Part shown: positions 16,925-26,300 of the stretch, in pieces
Layout: every line of letters begins with the position of its first letter
How positions within the stretch are numbered: position 1 is the first letter of the stretch
Assembly (NCBI GenBank): GCA_017439405.1
Contig: JAFSJF010000019.1
Span: 1-37,363 of the forward strand
Length of the DNA: 37,363 bases
Source: Bacteroidales bacterium
GTDB taxonomy: Bacteria > Bacteroidota > Bacteroidia > Bacteroidales > F082
Direction of reading: 5' to 3'
Notes under the pieces: generated by a model
The model's input: the letters and a program-made list of their open reading frames with translations, nothing else
Told to the model about the DNA's origin: nothing
Database searches by the model: none
Translations under genes and position numbers: made by a program

Positions 16925-18270
16925 AAACCCACCATTTCATATTAACAATACTCCTCGTAATGGCGACCCTCATAGCCTGCCAACGACAGGAAAAACGTTT
17001 CCGCGAAGCCGAAAGCCTGTTGCAGACGGGGCTTGAGCAGCGCGCCGACAAGCAGTCGGAGGCGGCGGCTGAGAGCTTCAGTCAGGCCCTGCTCGCCATC
17101 GAACGCTGCGACACGGACAAACCCGAGGTGCAGCGGCTGAAAGGCTGCATCGAGGACGAACTCGGCGCGGTGTACTGGAAGCACGGCCTCTTCGAGGAGG
17201 CCCTGCCGCTCCACGAGGATGCCGTCGAGATGTTCCGCTCGCTTGACAACGACACCTTATTAATGATTGCCTTGCGCAATTGCGGTCGCACAGCGGCTTC
17301 GATGAGTGACATTGACAACGCCAACGCTTTCTACAACGAAGCCTTAAGCCTCGCCAAAACCCTGAACGCCAAGGCTATGGAAAGCGACCTCCTCTTGGAG
17401 TCGAGCCGTGATGTGCTGATGGTCACGGAAGACTACGAGGGCATCATCGAGCGCGTCAGTCGAGCATTGGCGGGCGGTGCCTCACCCGACATCTGCCACT
17501 TGACCTTGGGCGTGGCCTACTATTACTTGGAGCAAGACAGCCTCGCCCTGCCCCACCTCATCGAGGCCACCAAAAGCCACAAGGCGGGCACGCGCATGTC
17601 GGCCTACCAAAGCCTGTATTACCTCCACCAGTTCAAAGGCGAATACCAGCAAGCCCTTGAATATCACGAACTTTTCAACGAGAACATGATGCTGGCCGAC
17701 CGCGAGCACCGCAGCGAGGAAGTGCAGCGCATCAAAGGGGAATACGACCTCCAAATGCAGAAAAACCAACTGCAATCGGAGCAAAAACTGCGTAGCCTTT
17801 ATCTTTACCTCATCCTTGGCGTTTTGATAGTCGTTTTGGCGGTCGTCCTGCTGCTCTTGCGACAGAAAACGCTGAGTGCCAAGCTGAAAGCCGAGGAAAT
17901 GAAGAACCAGATGGAATTGGCCTTGAAGAAGAACAAGGTCTATGTGACCGCCCTCGCCCTCACCGAGCAAATCACCGCCTCCACCCTCGACTTCGACCTG
18001 AAGGAAAGCGAGTGGGACGACTTCGTGACGCTCATCGACAAAGTTTACGGCGACTTCACCCAACGGCTGACAGAGAAATATCCCGCGCTGACCAAAAGCG
18101 ACCTGCAAATCTGCTGCCTCACCAAGCAAGGCTTCAGCAACCAAGTCATCTCCATCCTGATGAACCTGCAAACCAACAGCTACGCCCGCCGCAAGTCGCG
18201 CATCAAGCAGGAAAAAATGAACGGATTGGAGGATGAGCGAAGTTTTGAGGAAATCATCAAAGATATTTAA
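16921..18270 (+). CDS. TPR - transmembrane - HTH regulator (lipobox at N-terminus)
   Basis: The protein has 449 residues. The N-terminus carries a signal peptide with lipobox LIAC (Cys20). TPR-like helical repeats fill residues about 25-260 ('ELGAVYWKHGLFEEALPLHE', 'NANAFYNEALSLAKTL'). A coiled coil and a transmembrane helix ('YLYLILGVLIVVLAVVLLLL') follow near 294-314. The C-terminal part ('LTKSDLQICCLTKQGFSNQV', then 'SYARRKSRIKQEK') resembles a degenerate LuxR-type helix-turn-helix. Such proteins in Bacteroidota are thought to sense outside the inner membrane and regulate inside; targets are unknown. The ATG overlaps the stop of the secreted-protein gene (ATGA at 16921-16924), so the two are translationally coupled. 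Confidence 0.85.
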   Translation: MKTHHFILTILLVMATLIACQRQEKRFREAESLLQTGLEQRADKQSEAAAESFSQALLAIERCDTDKPEVQRLKGCIEDELGAVYWKHGLFEEALPLHEDAVEMFRSLDNDTLLMIALRNCGRTAASMSDIDNANAFYNEALSLAKTLNAKAMESDLLLESSRDVLMVTEDYEGIIERVSRALAGGASPDICHLTLGVAYYYLEQDSLALPHLIEATKSHKAGTRMSAYQSLYYLHQFKGEYQQALEYHELFNENMMLADREHRSEEVQRIKGEYDLQMQKNQLQSEQKLRSLYLYLILGVLIVVLAVVLLLLRQKTLSAKLKAEEMKNQMELALKKNKVYVTALALTEQITASTLDFDLKESEWDDFVTLIDKVYGDFTQRLTEKYPALTKSDLQICCLTKQGFSNQVISILMNLQTNSYARRKSRIKQEKMNGLEDERSFEEIIKDI

Positions 18271-18303
18271 TCACAAAACATTCATAACCATGTATTTATG
18301 AGA

Positions 18304-18468
18304 AACTACAAATTTCACGGATTTGACGGATGCACGATGAGAAATTTTAAGGACGCAAGCGTCCAATTTGTACGGATTCCCGACAGCGATAGCCTATCCG
18401 TATCCATCGGGAGCCTGCGACCCACAAATTGTTTTGGAAAAATCCGTGTAATCTGCAAAATCCATAGT
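18304..18468. repeat. MITE-like palindromic element B
   Basis: 165 bp in the 18271-18777 gene-poor stretch. The outer ends are related inverted repeats (AACTACAAATTTCACGGATT at 18304; AATCCGTGTAATCTGCAAAA near 18450, then CCATAGT). Nested stems are CAATTTGT (18364-18371) with ACAAATTG (18424-18431), and TACGGAT (18371-18377) with ATCCGTA (18396-18402) around an 18-nt loop. GGACGC-aa-GCGTCC lies at 18351-18364. The layout parallels the element at 11838-11998. Confidence 0.75.
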
Positions 18469-18580
18469 GAAACAAAATGAAATTAAATTGTTAATAATCA
18501 GATATTTGAAAACAAAAAACGTTATTCTCAATGATGGCGGCTTTACTGAAGGTTGCAATGAATCTGAAAGTTGCTAAACT

Positions 18581-18655
18581 GTTATTTCGGCATGGCCATC
18601 GGGAATGTATTTCATCATCGTAGGCGACGCGACGCGGAAAATCATGGTAAGATAG
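18581..18655 (+). pseudogene. Remnant C-terminus of a type IX-secreted protein
   Basis: After an in-frame stop at 18575-18577, the frame reads TVISAWPSGMYFIIVGDATR and then KIMVR before TAG at 18653-18655. This is the canonical end of a type A sorting domain ('ISALPSGMYFI..G..T.K..V.'). No intact upstream gene exists in any frame, so it is a decayed gene end. It could have arisen by partial duplication of the end of the intact gene at 15107-16924 or from another family member. Confidence 0.8.
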
Positions 18656-18688
18656 TTGCGGAAAACAGCGAAAATCAAGGAAAATAGT

Positions 18689-18771
18689 GTATAAATCCCC
18701 ATAACGCCTCAAAAAAATCGACTTACGGGGAAATATAAGGCGTTTTTGACTTTATAAAGCCCCGTAAGTCG
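18689..18771 (-). terminator. Repeat/terminator module downstream of the DUF234 ATPase
   Basis: On the minus strand, CGACTTACGGGG (18771-18760) and its complement at 18730-18719 form a perfect 12-bp stem, followed by a T-run (18717-18711). Beyond the T-run lies a copy of GTATAAATCCCCATAACGCC (18689-18708, plus strand), identical to 20251-20270. The module works as a likely intrinsic terminator for the ATPase gene ending at 18778 and is half of a flanking pair. A plus-strand T-run at 18772-18778 could make it bidirectional. Confidence 0.7.
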
Positions 18772-18777
18772 TTTTTT

Positions 18778-20202
18778 TCATTCCTTGAACAAGTCATCCA
18801 AAGTCAGCACCTGCTGGACGATGCCTGCGTGGGCGGTGCGCCTCAGTCCATAGGTGGTCACCAAGGTGATGTGGACAGCCTTGCGCGTTTTTGTGACCAT
18901 TGCGAAAGTGTTTCTTCTTTGGCGTATCTTGGTCTCCTCATTCGAGGTCATAAGATAATCAGTGTCAGCGTATTTCATCTCGCAAAGGTTGATGACCTTG
19001 TCGTTGCGGTCAATCAGCAAATTGATTTGCACGCCTACCTCTTCTTTGTTTTTAGGTTGGTAAGTCCACGAATACACTTGGCTCGCCACACCCGCAATGC
19101 CCAAGGCCTGCTTGATTTGCGGCACATGCCAAAGGCACACCCGCTCGAATGCCAGTCCAGCCCACGCATTGTGAGTGGGTGACTCCAATTTGGCATTCCA
19201 GAAATGTTCGTCGGCGGTGTGGTTGCCTTTCATAAAGCTGAAATAGAACAGGGTGAAAGGGTCAATCAATTGGAACAAAGTGCTGCGCTCGCGTTTGCCG
19301 AGGCAGGCATAGCTGCGCACGAAACCACTCAGTTCCAAGTCGTCGAGGCGTTTGGTCAAGGTGCCGCTGCTTTTTTCGCCAAGGGCGTTTTCGAGTTCCA
19401 TGCGCGTCATCCCGACTTTCTTTTGCCCAAGGGCTTCCACAATCGAAAGATAAGGTTCGGAGTGCTCGAAAAGCGAGGCATACAAGTCGTCGAACTCATT
19501 TTTCAGCTTGCCTTCGCTGCCAAAACACAACCTGCCGATGTTTTGCGCAAGGCTGTATTCGCGCTGGAGCAAGCTCCAGTAATACGGCACGCCGCCAAGC
19601 ACCATATAAGCCTCGGTAATCTCCTGTCGCGACATGTTGAGGCCTGCCACCGACGCATAACGCTCGCATTCGGAGAGGCAGAACGGAGCCAGATGAATGC
19701 GTTCCGTCAGGCGGTTGTGCAGTCCGCCGCGATTGCGGAAGATTTTCTTCGTAATCCATGAACTGCTGCCGCACACGACGAGCACGATGTCCTTCTCGCG
19801 GCGGGCGGTGACCCAACTGTTCCAAAAGTGCTCCAACGCGCTGACGAAATTGGACCGTGGCGTGTCCATCCACGACAATTCGTCGAGGAAGACCACTTTT
19901 TTCCGTTCGGTTCTCATCGCAAGCACTTCCTCAAGCATCCCGAAGGCTTCCATCCAAGAGCGCGGAATGCGGAAACGCTGGCCGCAGGCGCGTTGCAGCG
20001 AGTCACGGAAGCCCGCCAACTGCTTCGACAGCGGCGACTTGGCAAATCCAGTGTGCTGGAAGGCAAACTGATAGTTGAACGTCTCGCGGACGAGGTAAGT
20101 CTTGCCCACACGCCGCCGACCATAGACCACGCAGAATTGGGACTCCTCTTTTTCCAACAGGTTATGCAGAACGGCCTGTTCTTTTTTTCTTCCAATCAAC
20201 AT
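18778..20202 (-). CDS. AAA ATPase with DUF234 (PD-(D/E)XK-like) C-terminus
   Basis: The protein has 474 residues, starting MLIGRKKEQAVLHNLLEKEE. Walker A YGRRRVGKT lies around 27-35; Walker B 'KVVFLDELSWMDTPRS' around 107-122; sensor 'VLVVCGSSSWITKKIF' around 143. A winged-helix region follows. The C-terminus has 'QINLLIDRNDKVINLCEMKY', which matches the DUF234 nuclease-like motif (D...ExK). In this reading the usual Asp of 'QIDLLIDR' is Asn. The ATG at 20202 is preferred over a TTG at 20211. Function is unknown for this multi-copy family. The gene is bracketed by matching repeat modules at 18689-18771 and 20251-20329. Confidence 0.88.
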   Translation of the reverse strand: MLIGRKKEQAVLHNLLEKEESQFCVVYGRRRVGKTYLVRETFNYQFAFQHTGFAKSPLSKQLAGFRDSLQRACGQRFRIPRSWMEAFGMLEEVLAMRTERKKVVFLDELSWMDTPRSNFVSALEHFWNSWVTARREKDIVLVVCGSSSWITKKIFRNRGGLHNRLTERIHLAPFCLSECERYASVAGLNMSRQEITEAYMVLGGVPYYWSLLQREYSLAQNIGRLCFGSEGKLKNEFDDLYASLFEHSEPYLSIVEALGQKKVGMTRMELENALGEKSSGTLTKRLDDLELSGFVRSYACLGKRERSTLFQLIDPFTLFYFSFMKGNHTADEHFWNAKLESPTHNAWAGLAFERVCLWHVPQIKQALGIAGVASQVYSWTYQPKNKEEVGVQINLLIDRNDKVINLCEMKYADTDYLMTSNEETKIRQRRNTFAMVTKTRKAVHITLVTTYGLRRTAHAGIVQQVLTLDDLFKE

Positions 20203-20250
20203 GGCGCACAAATTTGACGATTATGGATGCATAAAATAGATATTTTTACC

Positions 20251-20329
20251 GTATAAATCCCCATAACGCCAAAAAAAATGAGTTATGGGGCTTTATAGGC
20301 ATATTTTTACCGTATATAACCCCATAACT
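20251..20329 (-). terminator. Repeat/terminator module between the macroglobulin and ATPase genes
   Basis: On the minus strand, AGTTATGGGG (20329-20320) pairs with CCCCATAACT (20290-20281) in a perfect 10-bp stem, followed by a T-run (20278-20271). Then comes the copy of GTATAAATCCCCATAACGCC at 20251-20270 shared exactly with 18689-18708. It is likely the terminator of the macroglobulin gene. TATTTTTACCGTATA recurs at 20241 and about 61 bp later, so the module also contains a partial tandem repeat. Confidence 0.7.
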
Positions 20330-20341
20330 AAGAATTTTTTC

Positions 20342-23300
20342 TCAATTACCAACTTTCACCCGCATTCCATCCGAATACGCACTGAACTCGGGCGCATACT
20401 GGCACTGGATCAAGGCATAGCCGTTGTTCAAGTGGCCTTCCTTGGTCACGAACATGCTGTACTCCAGTTGGTGCGTGCCTTTAGGCAGGCGCTCGATGAA
20501 GAACTCCATGTCGGTGTCGGTGTTGCTCTGGTAGTAGCTCATGCGGTCGTTGTACTCGTAATGCGAGATTTGCTCTATCGGCTCGAAACCGGCGGCACGG
20601 AGGTCTTTCACGAAGACATAGCTCATGTCCTGCTCGTTGGTGAAAGTGATTTTCACGGTCAACTTGTCGCCCACCTTTAAGGCTTGGTTTGTGACGGGAA
20701 CTAATTTCCTGCCCTTTTCATCCACCGTCTCCACAAACAGTTCGCGCTTGATGGTGAAGCCCGCCTCACTCTGCTTCACTTCATCGATCGGGACGAAATA
20801 CTGGCGGAACAGGCCACCCCACACCAAGTGGTTGGTCGGGTTGTTGACGGTGAGTTGGCGCATCTCCGAGGTCACTTCGTCGGCATTCCAGCGGCGTTGG
20901 ATGAAACCCGTGCCGGCCACGCCACCTTCAGTATTAATAGGTGTGTTGCCGAAACGCAGCGTCACTTCCTTGCCTTCGGCAAACCAGTCGCTGCCGCGCA
21001 TCAGCAGGGCGTAGCAGGCATCGGCGGTGGAGGCAGAGTTTTCCCAACTGTTGGTCTGCTTCTGGGTGAGCAGCCACACGCGCAGATAGTCGATCATCTC
21101 CTCATCCTTGTCGATTTCGGCGAAGGCGGCCATGATGTTGGCGTGGGTGGCGATGTGCGACTCAAACGAGAAGTATTTCTTCGGCCAGTACATGCCGATT
21201 TGCTCGTTCTTTTGAGCGGTCTCCTTGAAACTCTGGATCATCAGCTTGGCGGTCTTCTCGTTGCCCATGCGGTGGAGCACCAAGGCGCCCTTCGAGCGCA
21301 TGTTGAAGTTGAACGAGGTCCAAGTTTCGTCAAGGCTCTTGAGGTAGTATTTCTTGGCCGTGGCGAAGTCCTTGTCAGAGTTCTGTTCCTTGAAAAAGCT
21401 CAAGGCATAGAGTTCGTTCAAGGTGCCGCTGCCGATGGGCCAGTCCTTGCCCTTGCTGAGGCGTTTCATCTCGCGGTAGGTCTCGGCCACCTCGTATTCG
21501 AGGTAACGCACGGCCTTGTCGCAGATGCGTTGCGCCGTGTTTTGGTCGGCTTGGCTCAGCGAACTCCACGCGCCCATTTTCTGCAACTTGCCGAAGCCGG
21601 CGAGGATGTAGGTCGAAATGAAGGGACTTTCGGGCATTCCGTCCATCCACGACCAGCCGCCGTTGTATTTCTGCTTCTGCTCGATGAGCTGCAAGGCACG
21701 GGTCTGCTGTCCGCGCAGGTTGTTGATTTCAAACAGGTTGGCGATGCGACTGCGTTGCTCGGTCTCGCTCTTGGCTTCGAGCACCCACGGCGTTTCTTGC
21801 AGCATGATGGCCTTCAGGTCTTGGTCCTTTTCGAGTTGCGAGAGCAGGGCATCGGGCGTCTCGATTTGCCATTTCTTGATGTAAGCCAGCAGGTTCGGGA
21901 TGTGATCGGCGATATAGGACGAGAGCGTGTTGGCGTAGAACACGTAGAAGGCGGTCTCGGCACGGTCGGTGCTGACGTTGGCTAGATAAGGCAAGGCCTG
22001 CACGGCGTACCACACGGGGTTGGTGCTGAAGTTGAGCGTCAGGCTGTAGTCGCGCTCGTGGCTGTCGGGGTTGGCGATGGCCTCAAAATCAAAGACTTGT
22101 TCGGTCTCGGCCTTCACGGTGATGGGCAGGGTCTGCGTCATGAAGATTTCGCTGCTCAGCACGGGCAGGAGGTGCTGCTCGGCATCGCTGAACGCACCCG
22201 CGTAGGCCGTGAAGCGGAAGGCCAAGAGGCTGAGGTCGTACTTTCCGGCCACTTTCCAGCGCACTTCCTTGCTGCGACCGGGTTGGATGGTCTCCATCGG
22301 AATCACGGCATCACTGACGAGCAAGTTGACGGGCTGCATCGTGCCTGCATCAAAGATTTCGAGTTTCGCCTTGGGCGCAACGGGTTCGTCGCCCGTGTTG
22401 ATGACGTTGGCCACGAACCAAAGTTCATCGTTGTCATACATATAGCGCGGCATGTCGGCCATAATCATCACGGGCTTGGAGGAAGTGAAGGTGTATTCGT
22501 TGGTGCCCGTCTTGCGGTCTTTCGAGTAGGCCAACAGCATCAGGCGCCAGCGCGTGAGGGCGTCGGGCATAGTGAAACTGAAGGTTGCGCTGCCGTCTTG
22601 GTTGGTGCGCAACTGTGGGAAGAAGAAGGCCGTCTCGTTGAAGTTCTCGCGGAGCGTGGGCTCAGCGTACTCGTCTTTTTTGGATGTTCCAACTTTAGGA
22701 ACTTCATAATCTACGATGTCTGAACTTTCCAATTTTGAGAAATCCAATTCTTCTTCAGCACCTTCATCATCGATCACTTCTCTAAGCATCGCATCATTGG
22801 TCGCTGTTGTTGCGGCCATTGGCATAGCGACTTCTTCCACCATGTCATACATCACGCGACCTGCACCGAGACCTTTATACATTCGTCTGCCATAACCATA
22901 CCCGAAATCGAAGAACGGTGCATCGGAAGGCAAGCTGAAGTTGAAAAGTTCGGCGAAGTTGAAATAGCCATTATGGGTTGCTGAAGTAGTAAAATGGTGT
23001 CCATCGGTATTGAAAGGGAAGCCGAGGTCTCCTCCTGAAGGTTTCATGTTGAACCACCAATGGTTACGTGCAAATTCATCCAACGATGCATCATACATTC
23101 CAGCCAACAATGCGGCTTCCAAAGGTTTGTCCTTGTAGTCGCGGACGGTTACTTCCCAAGTTTCTTCTGAGCCAGGACTGAGCTTGTCGCGCATCGTGGC
23201 GAGTTTCACATTGAGGTCGTAGTTGTCGAAAAGAACAGTGACACGGTCAATGCCTACATGCAGCGAATTTTCTTTGATGAAAGCCGTCTTCAGGCACATT

Positions 23301-26300
23301 ATGCCTCGGTCTTGCTCGGTCACCTTATATGTGAAAGTCTGCACCTCGTTGTCCAAGGTAATCCATTTCTCCATACGGATTTCGTCGCCGTGAAGCAACT
23401 GCACCCACATCCTTACCTCTTTGGCCGAAGAGCCGAGGCTGAAACGGAGTTCGTCGCCAGAACGGACGCTTGAATTGTCGAACCGTTTCCATTCCATTGC
23501 GGTGAAAGGCAACTGCTTGGAATCCTTTTCGTAAATGGTGAAATCTCTTGTCGTCACCGCCAACGGGTCGTCGAGGCTCTTGAGTTCCACGATGTATTTT
23601 CCAGGTTGCAAGGTCTTACCTTCCAAGAACTTCGTTTTGTCGTCCACCATGATTTCATCTTCAAAAATCAAGGTTTTTTGAGGTCCCTGAGCTTGTCGAA
23701 GGGCCGGCGTTTCGACAGGCTCAACGACCGGACTGTCATAGAAACTCCATTGTGGGAACAATCTTTCGATTTCCTCATCGCTAAGGATTTGACGGTCAAA
23801 TTTCAGGCTATAGTGCATCGCCTCGAAATAGTTGATTTTTTCGTTGTTTTCGATGCGATAAATCTTGCGCGAAACACGGCTCTTGGCGGGTTGCCAGCTG
23901 AGGTTGCTCACGCTGATGTTGTAGTTGCCGATTTCTGATTTCTCGATTTCCGAAGGCAAGTCGGTGCTGATGGCGATTTCGTTGTAGCCAGCTCGGATGC
24001 TGTAAGTGTCGCTATGCGTCTCGCCCTGCTTGCTTGTGGCGGTCACCTCGATTTCGTAGGTGAACATGGGCTGTTTTTCGGGCGCGATGCTCAGCGAAGG
24101 CTTCAGGTTGAAGGTGACGGCGAACTTGCCGCTCTCGTCGGTGCGGGCCTTGCCGTAGGTGATCTGCTCGTCCTCGACAGTCGGGTACCACCACCACCAG
24201 CAACGCCACGGGAACGAGGTCTTGCGTACCACGCGGTAGGTGTATTCCACATCGTCCAAACCGAAGCCGGCGTAGGCATCCACGCTACCGTGTACCGTAA
24301 CCTCTTGGTTGAGTTTGTATTGCTCTTTCGGACGCTCAAAGTTCACCTCGAAGGTCGGGCGCTTGTATTCCTCCACGCGGATAATGGTGAGGTTGCCATG
24401 TTCGGCATTGAGGCGGAACACACCGTTCAAGCGGTCGGTGGGGATGACGAACGAACCACTGAACGAGCCGTATTCGTCAGTGGTGAAGTTAGCCGAACTG
24501 ATTTCCTGCCAGTTGGCGTCAAGGAAGGAAACCCTCTCGCCGTAGCCGTTCACCAAGGTTTTGTCGTCGCCTTGCATCCTCCTCACGATGCCTTGGAAAT
24601 AGACGGTCTGTCCTGGACGATAGATGGCGCGGTCAGTGAACAAAGTGGTCGTATAGTGTTCATTATCATTCTTGTAGCGCGGATTGAGGTAATAACTGTT
24701 ATTGGCCAACAAGACATCACCATCCTTGCGGAGGTTGATGAAAAAAGAATTATTGGTCTTTTTCGACAATTTCACCACGCCGTTGCGGTCGCTCTTAGGC
24801 GTTTCGATGATGATGGTCTTGTACTCGCGCGCCTTGTAGTCATATTCCCTGCACCACAATTCCACCGTCACGCCCTCCACGGTTTTCCCCGTTTTGCGGT
24901 CCACGGTGACCACAGTCATTTGGTCGTTCTTTTGGTCGGTGATGTAGCCCAATTGCGACACTTGGAAATTGAGCACCAGCATCTTATCCTCATCCTTGTT
25001 ATCCTTCTTGATGTTGCCGACGAGGTAATAGAAGCCGCGCTCCAAGGCAGGCAAAGCGATTAAAGTGCTGTGCTCGCGGTAGTCGGTTTCGGTGGGCAAG
25101 GTCAATTCCTGTTCGGCGACGACTGCTTTTTTGTTCAATTCCTTCAACAAGTCCTCTTTGTTCAGTCTGTCCAGTTTTTCAAGGTCTTTCTCGCTGACTT
25201 TCACTATTTTATAATAAGGTGCGGTCACGTTTCGGTATTCCAAGACGGCGGGAATGGCCTCGTCGGGCAGTTGCACGGAGTTCAAGCTGAGGTCGATGCG
25301 CGGTTCCTCGATGCGCTGGATGAGGTTCTGGCAGTTCTTTGCGCCTTGCGACTTGGGGAACTTGGCGATGGCTTGTTCGCACAACTGCTTGGCTTTCTTG
25401 TAGTTGTCGAAATAGGTGCTGTCCTCGCTGTGGTTTTCGTATTGGTTCATCATGTTCCGCGCAATCAGCGAAGTGATTTCCGCCGAAAGCGGGTTGTCCT
25501 CGTGTTGCGTCTTCAGGTTTTCCATCGCGGCTTGGTATTTGTCGTCTTTACCCAAAATGCCGTTGACGAAGCCGAAACGCTTGAAGTCGTTGTAAATCAA
25601 CACGTCCTCGTTGTCATTTTGTAGGTTGTAGGCGATGAGGTCTTGATAGATTTTCAGGCATTTGATGAGCGGATTGTCGGCATTGCCCAAGTCGGCTTTC
25701 ACGAAATCCTTGGCGGGCAGCCACCAGACGTCGGTCTCGCCCTCCACGTCGTCGGCATTGCATTGTAACTGGTAGTATTTGGCCACACGGTGGAACATGA
25801 ACTCGAACAGCGAGGCTTCGTATTCAACGTGTTCTGTGGCTTCCTTCGAAAGGTTGTCGAAAAGCACCAAAAAAACCTCGGTCTTGGCCTGTTTCAGTGC
25901 GTCGACGGGTGCCAAAGCCTCGGCATAATGCTGGTTGATTTTCGTGCGGAAGCTCTCCTTGTCCCAATATTTCATCTCCACCTTGCTGAGGTCGCCGCCC
26001 TCGATGGGCAGGTTCTCGCTGATGCGCCAGTCGTTTTGGCTCAGGTAATCGGCGTAAGCTTTGGCGAGTTCCTCATGCAGCAAGGCGTCGTGAACTTCGT
26101 CCAGCTGCCCCACTTTCGTCTCAAGGTATTGGATGAAAGCCTGTTGAGGGTCGTCCTCCACGGTAAACTGCATGATGTTTTGCCGATAGAGGTAGGTCTT
26201 CAGCAATTGGGTCTGGTTTTTGTCCTTAGTTGCCTGTTTTTCAATGGCATTAAGTTCCTTCTCCGCCGATTCCGGCAAGTTCTTTTCGAGGTTTTCCTTA

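Noticed and set aside
24014-25624. Long plus-strand open frames antisense to the macroglobulin gene
   Set aside because: No signal peptide, promoter or recognisable family; they mirror the codon pattern of the real gene.
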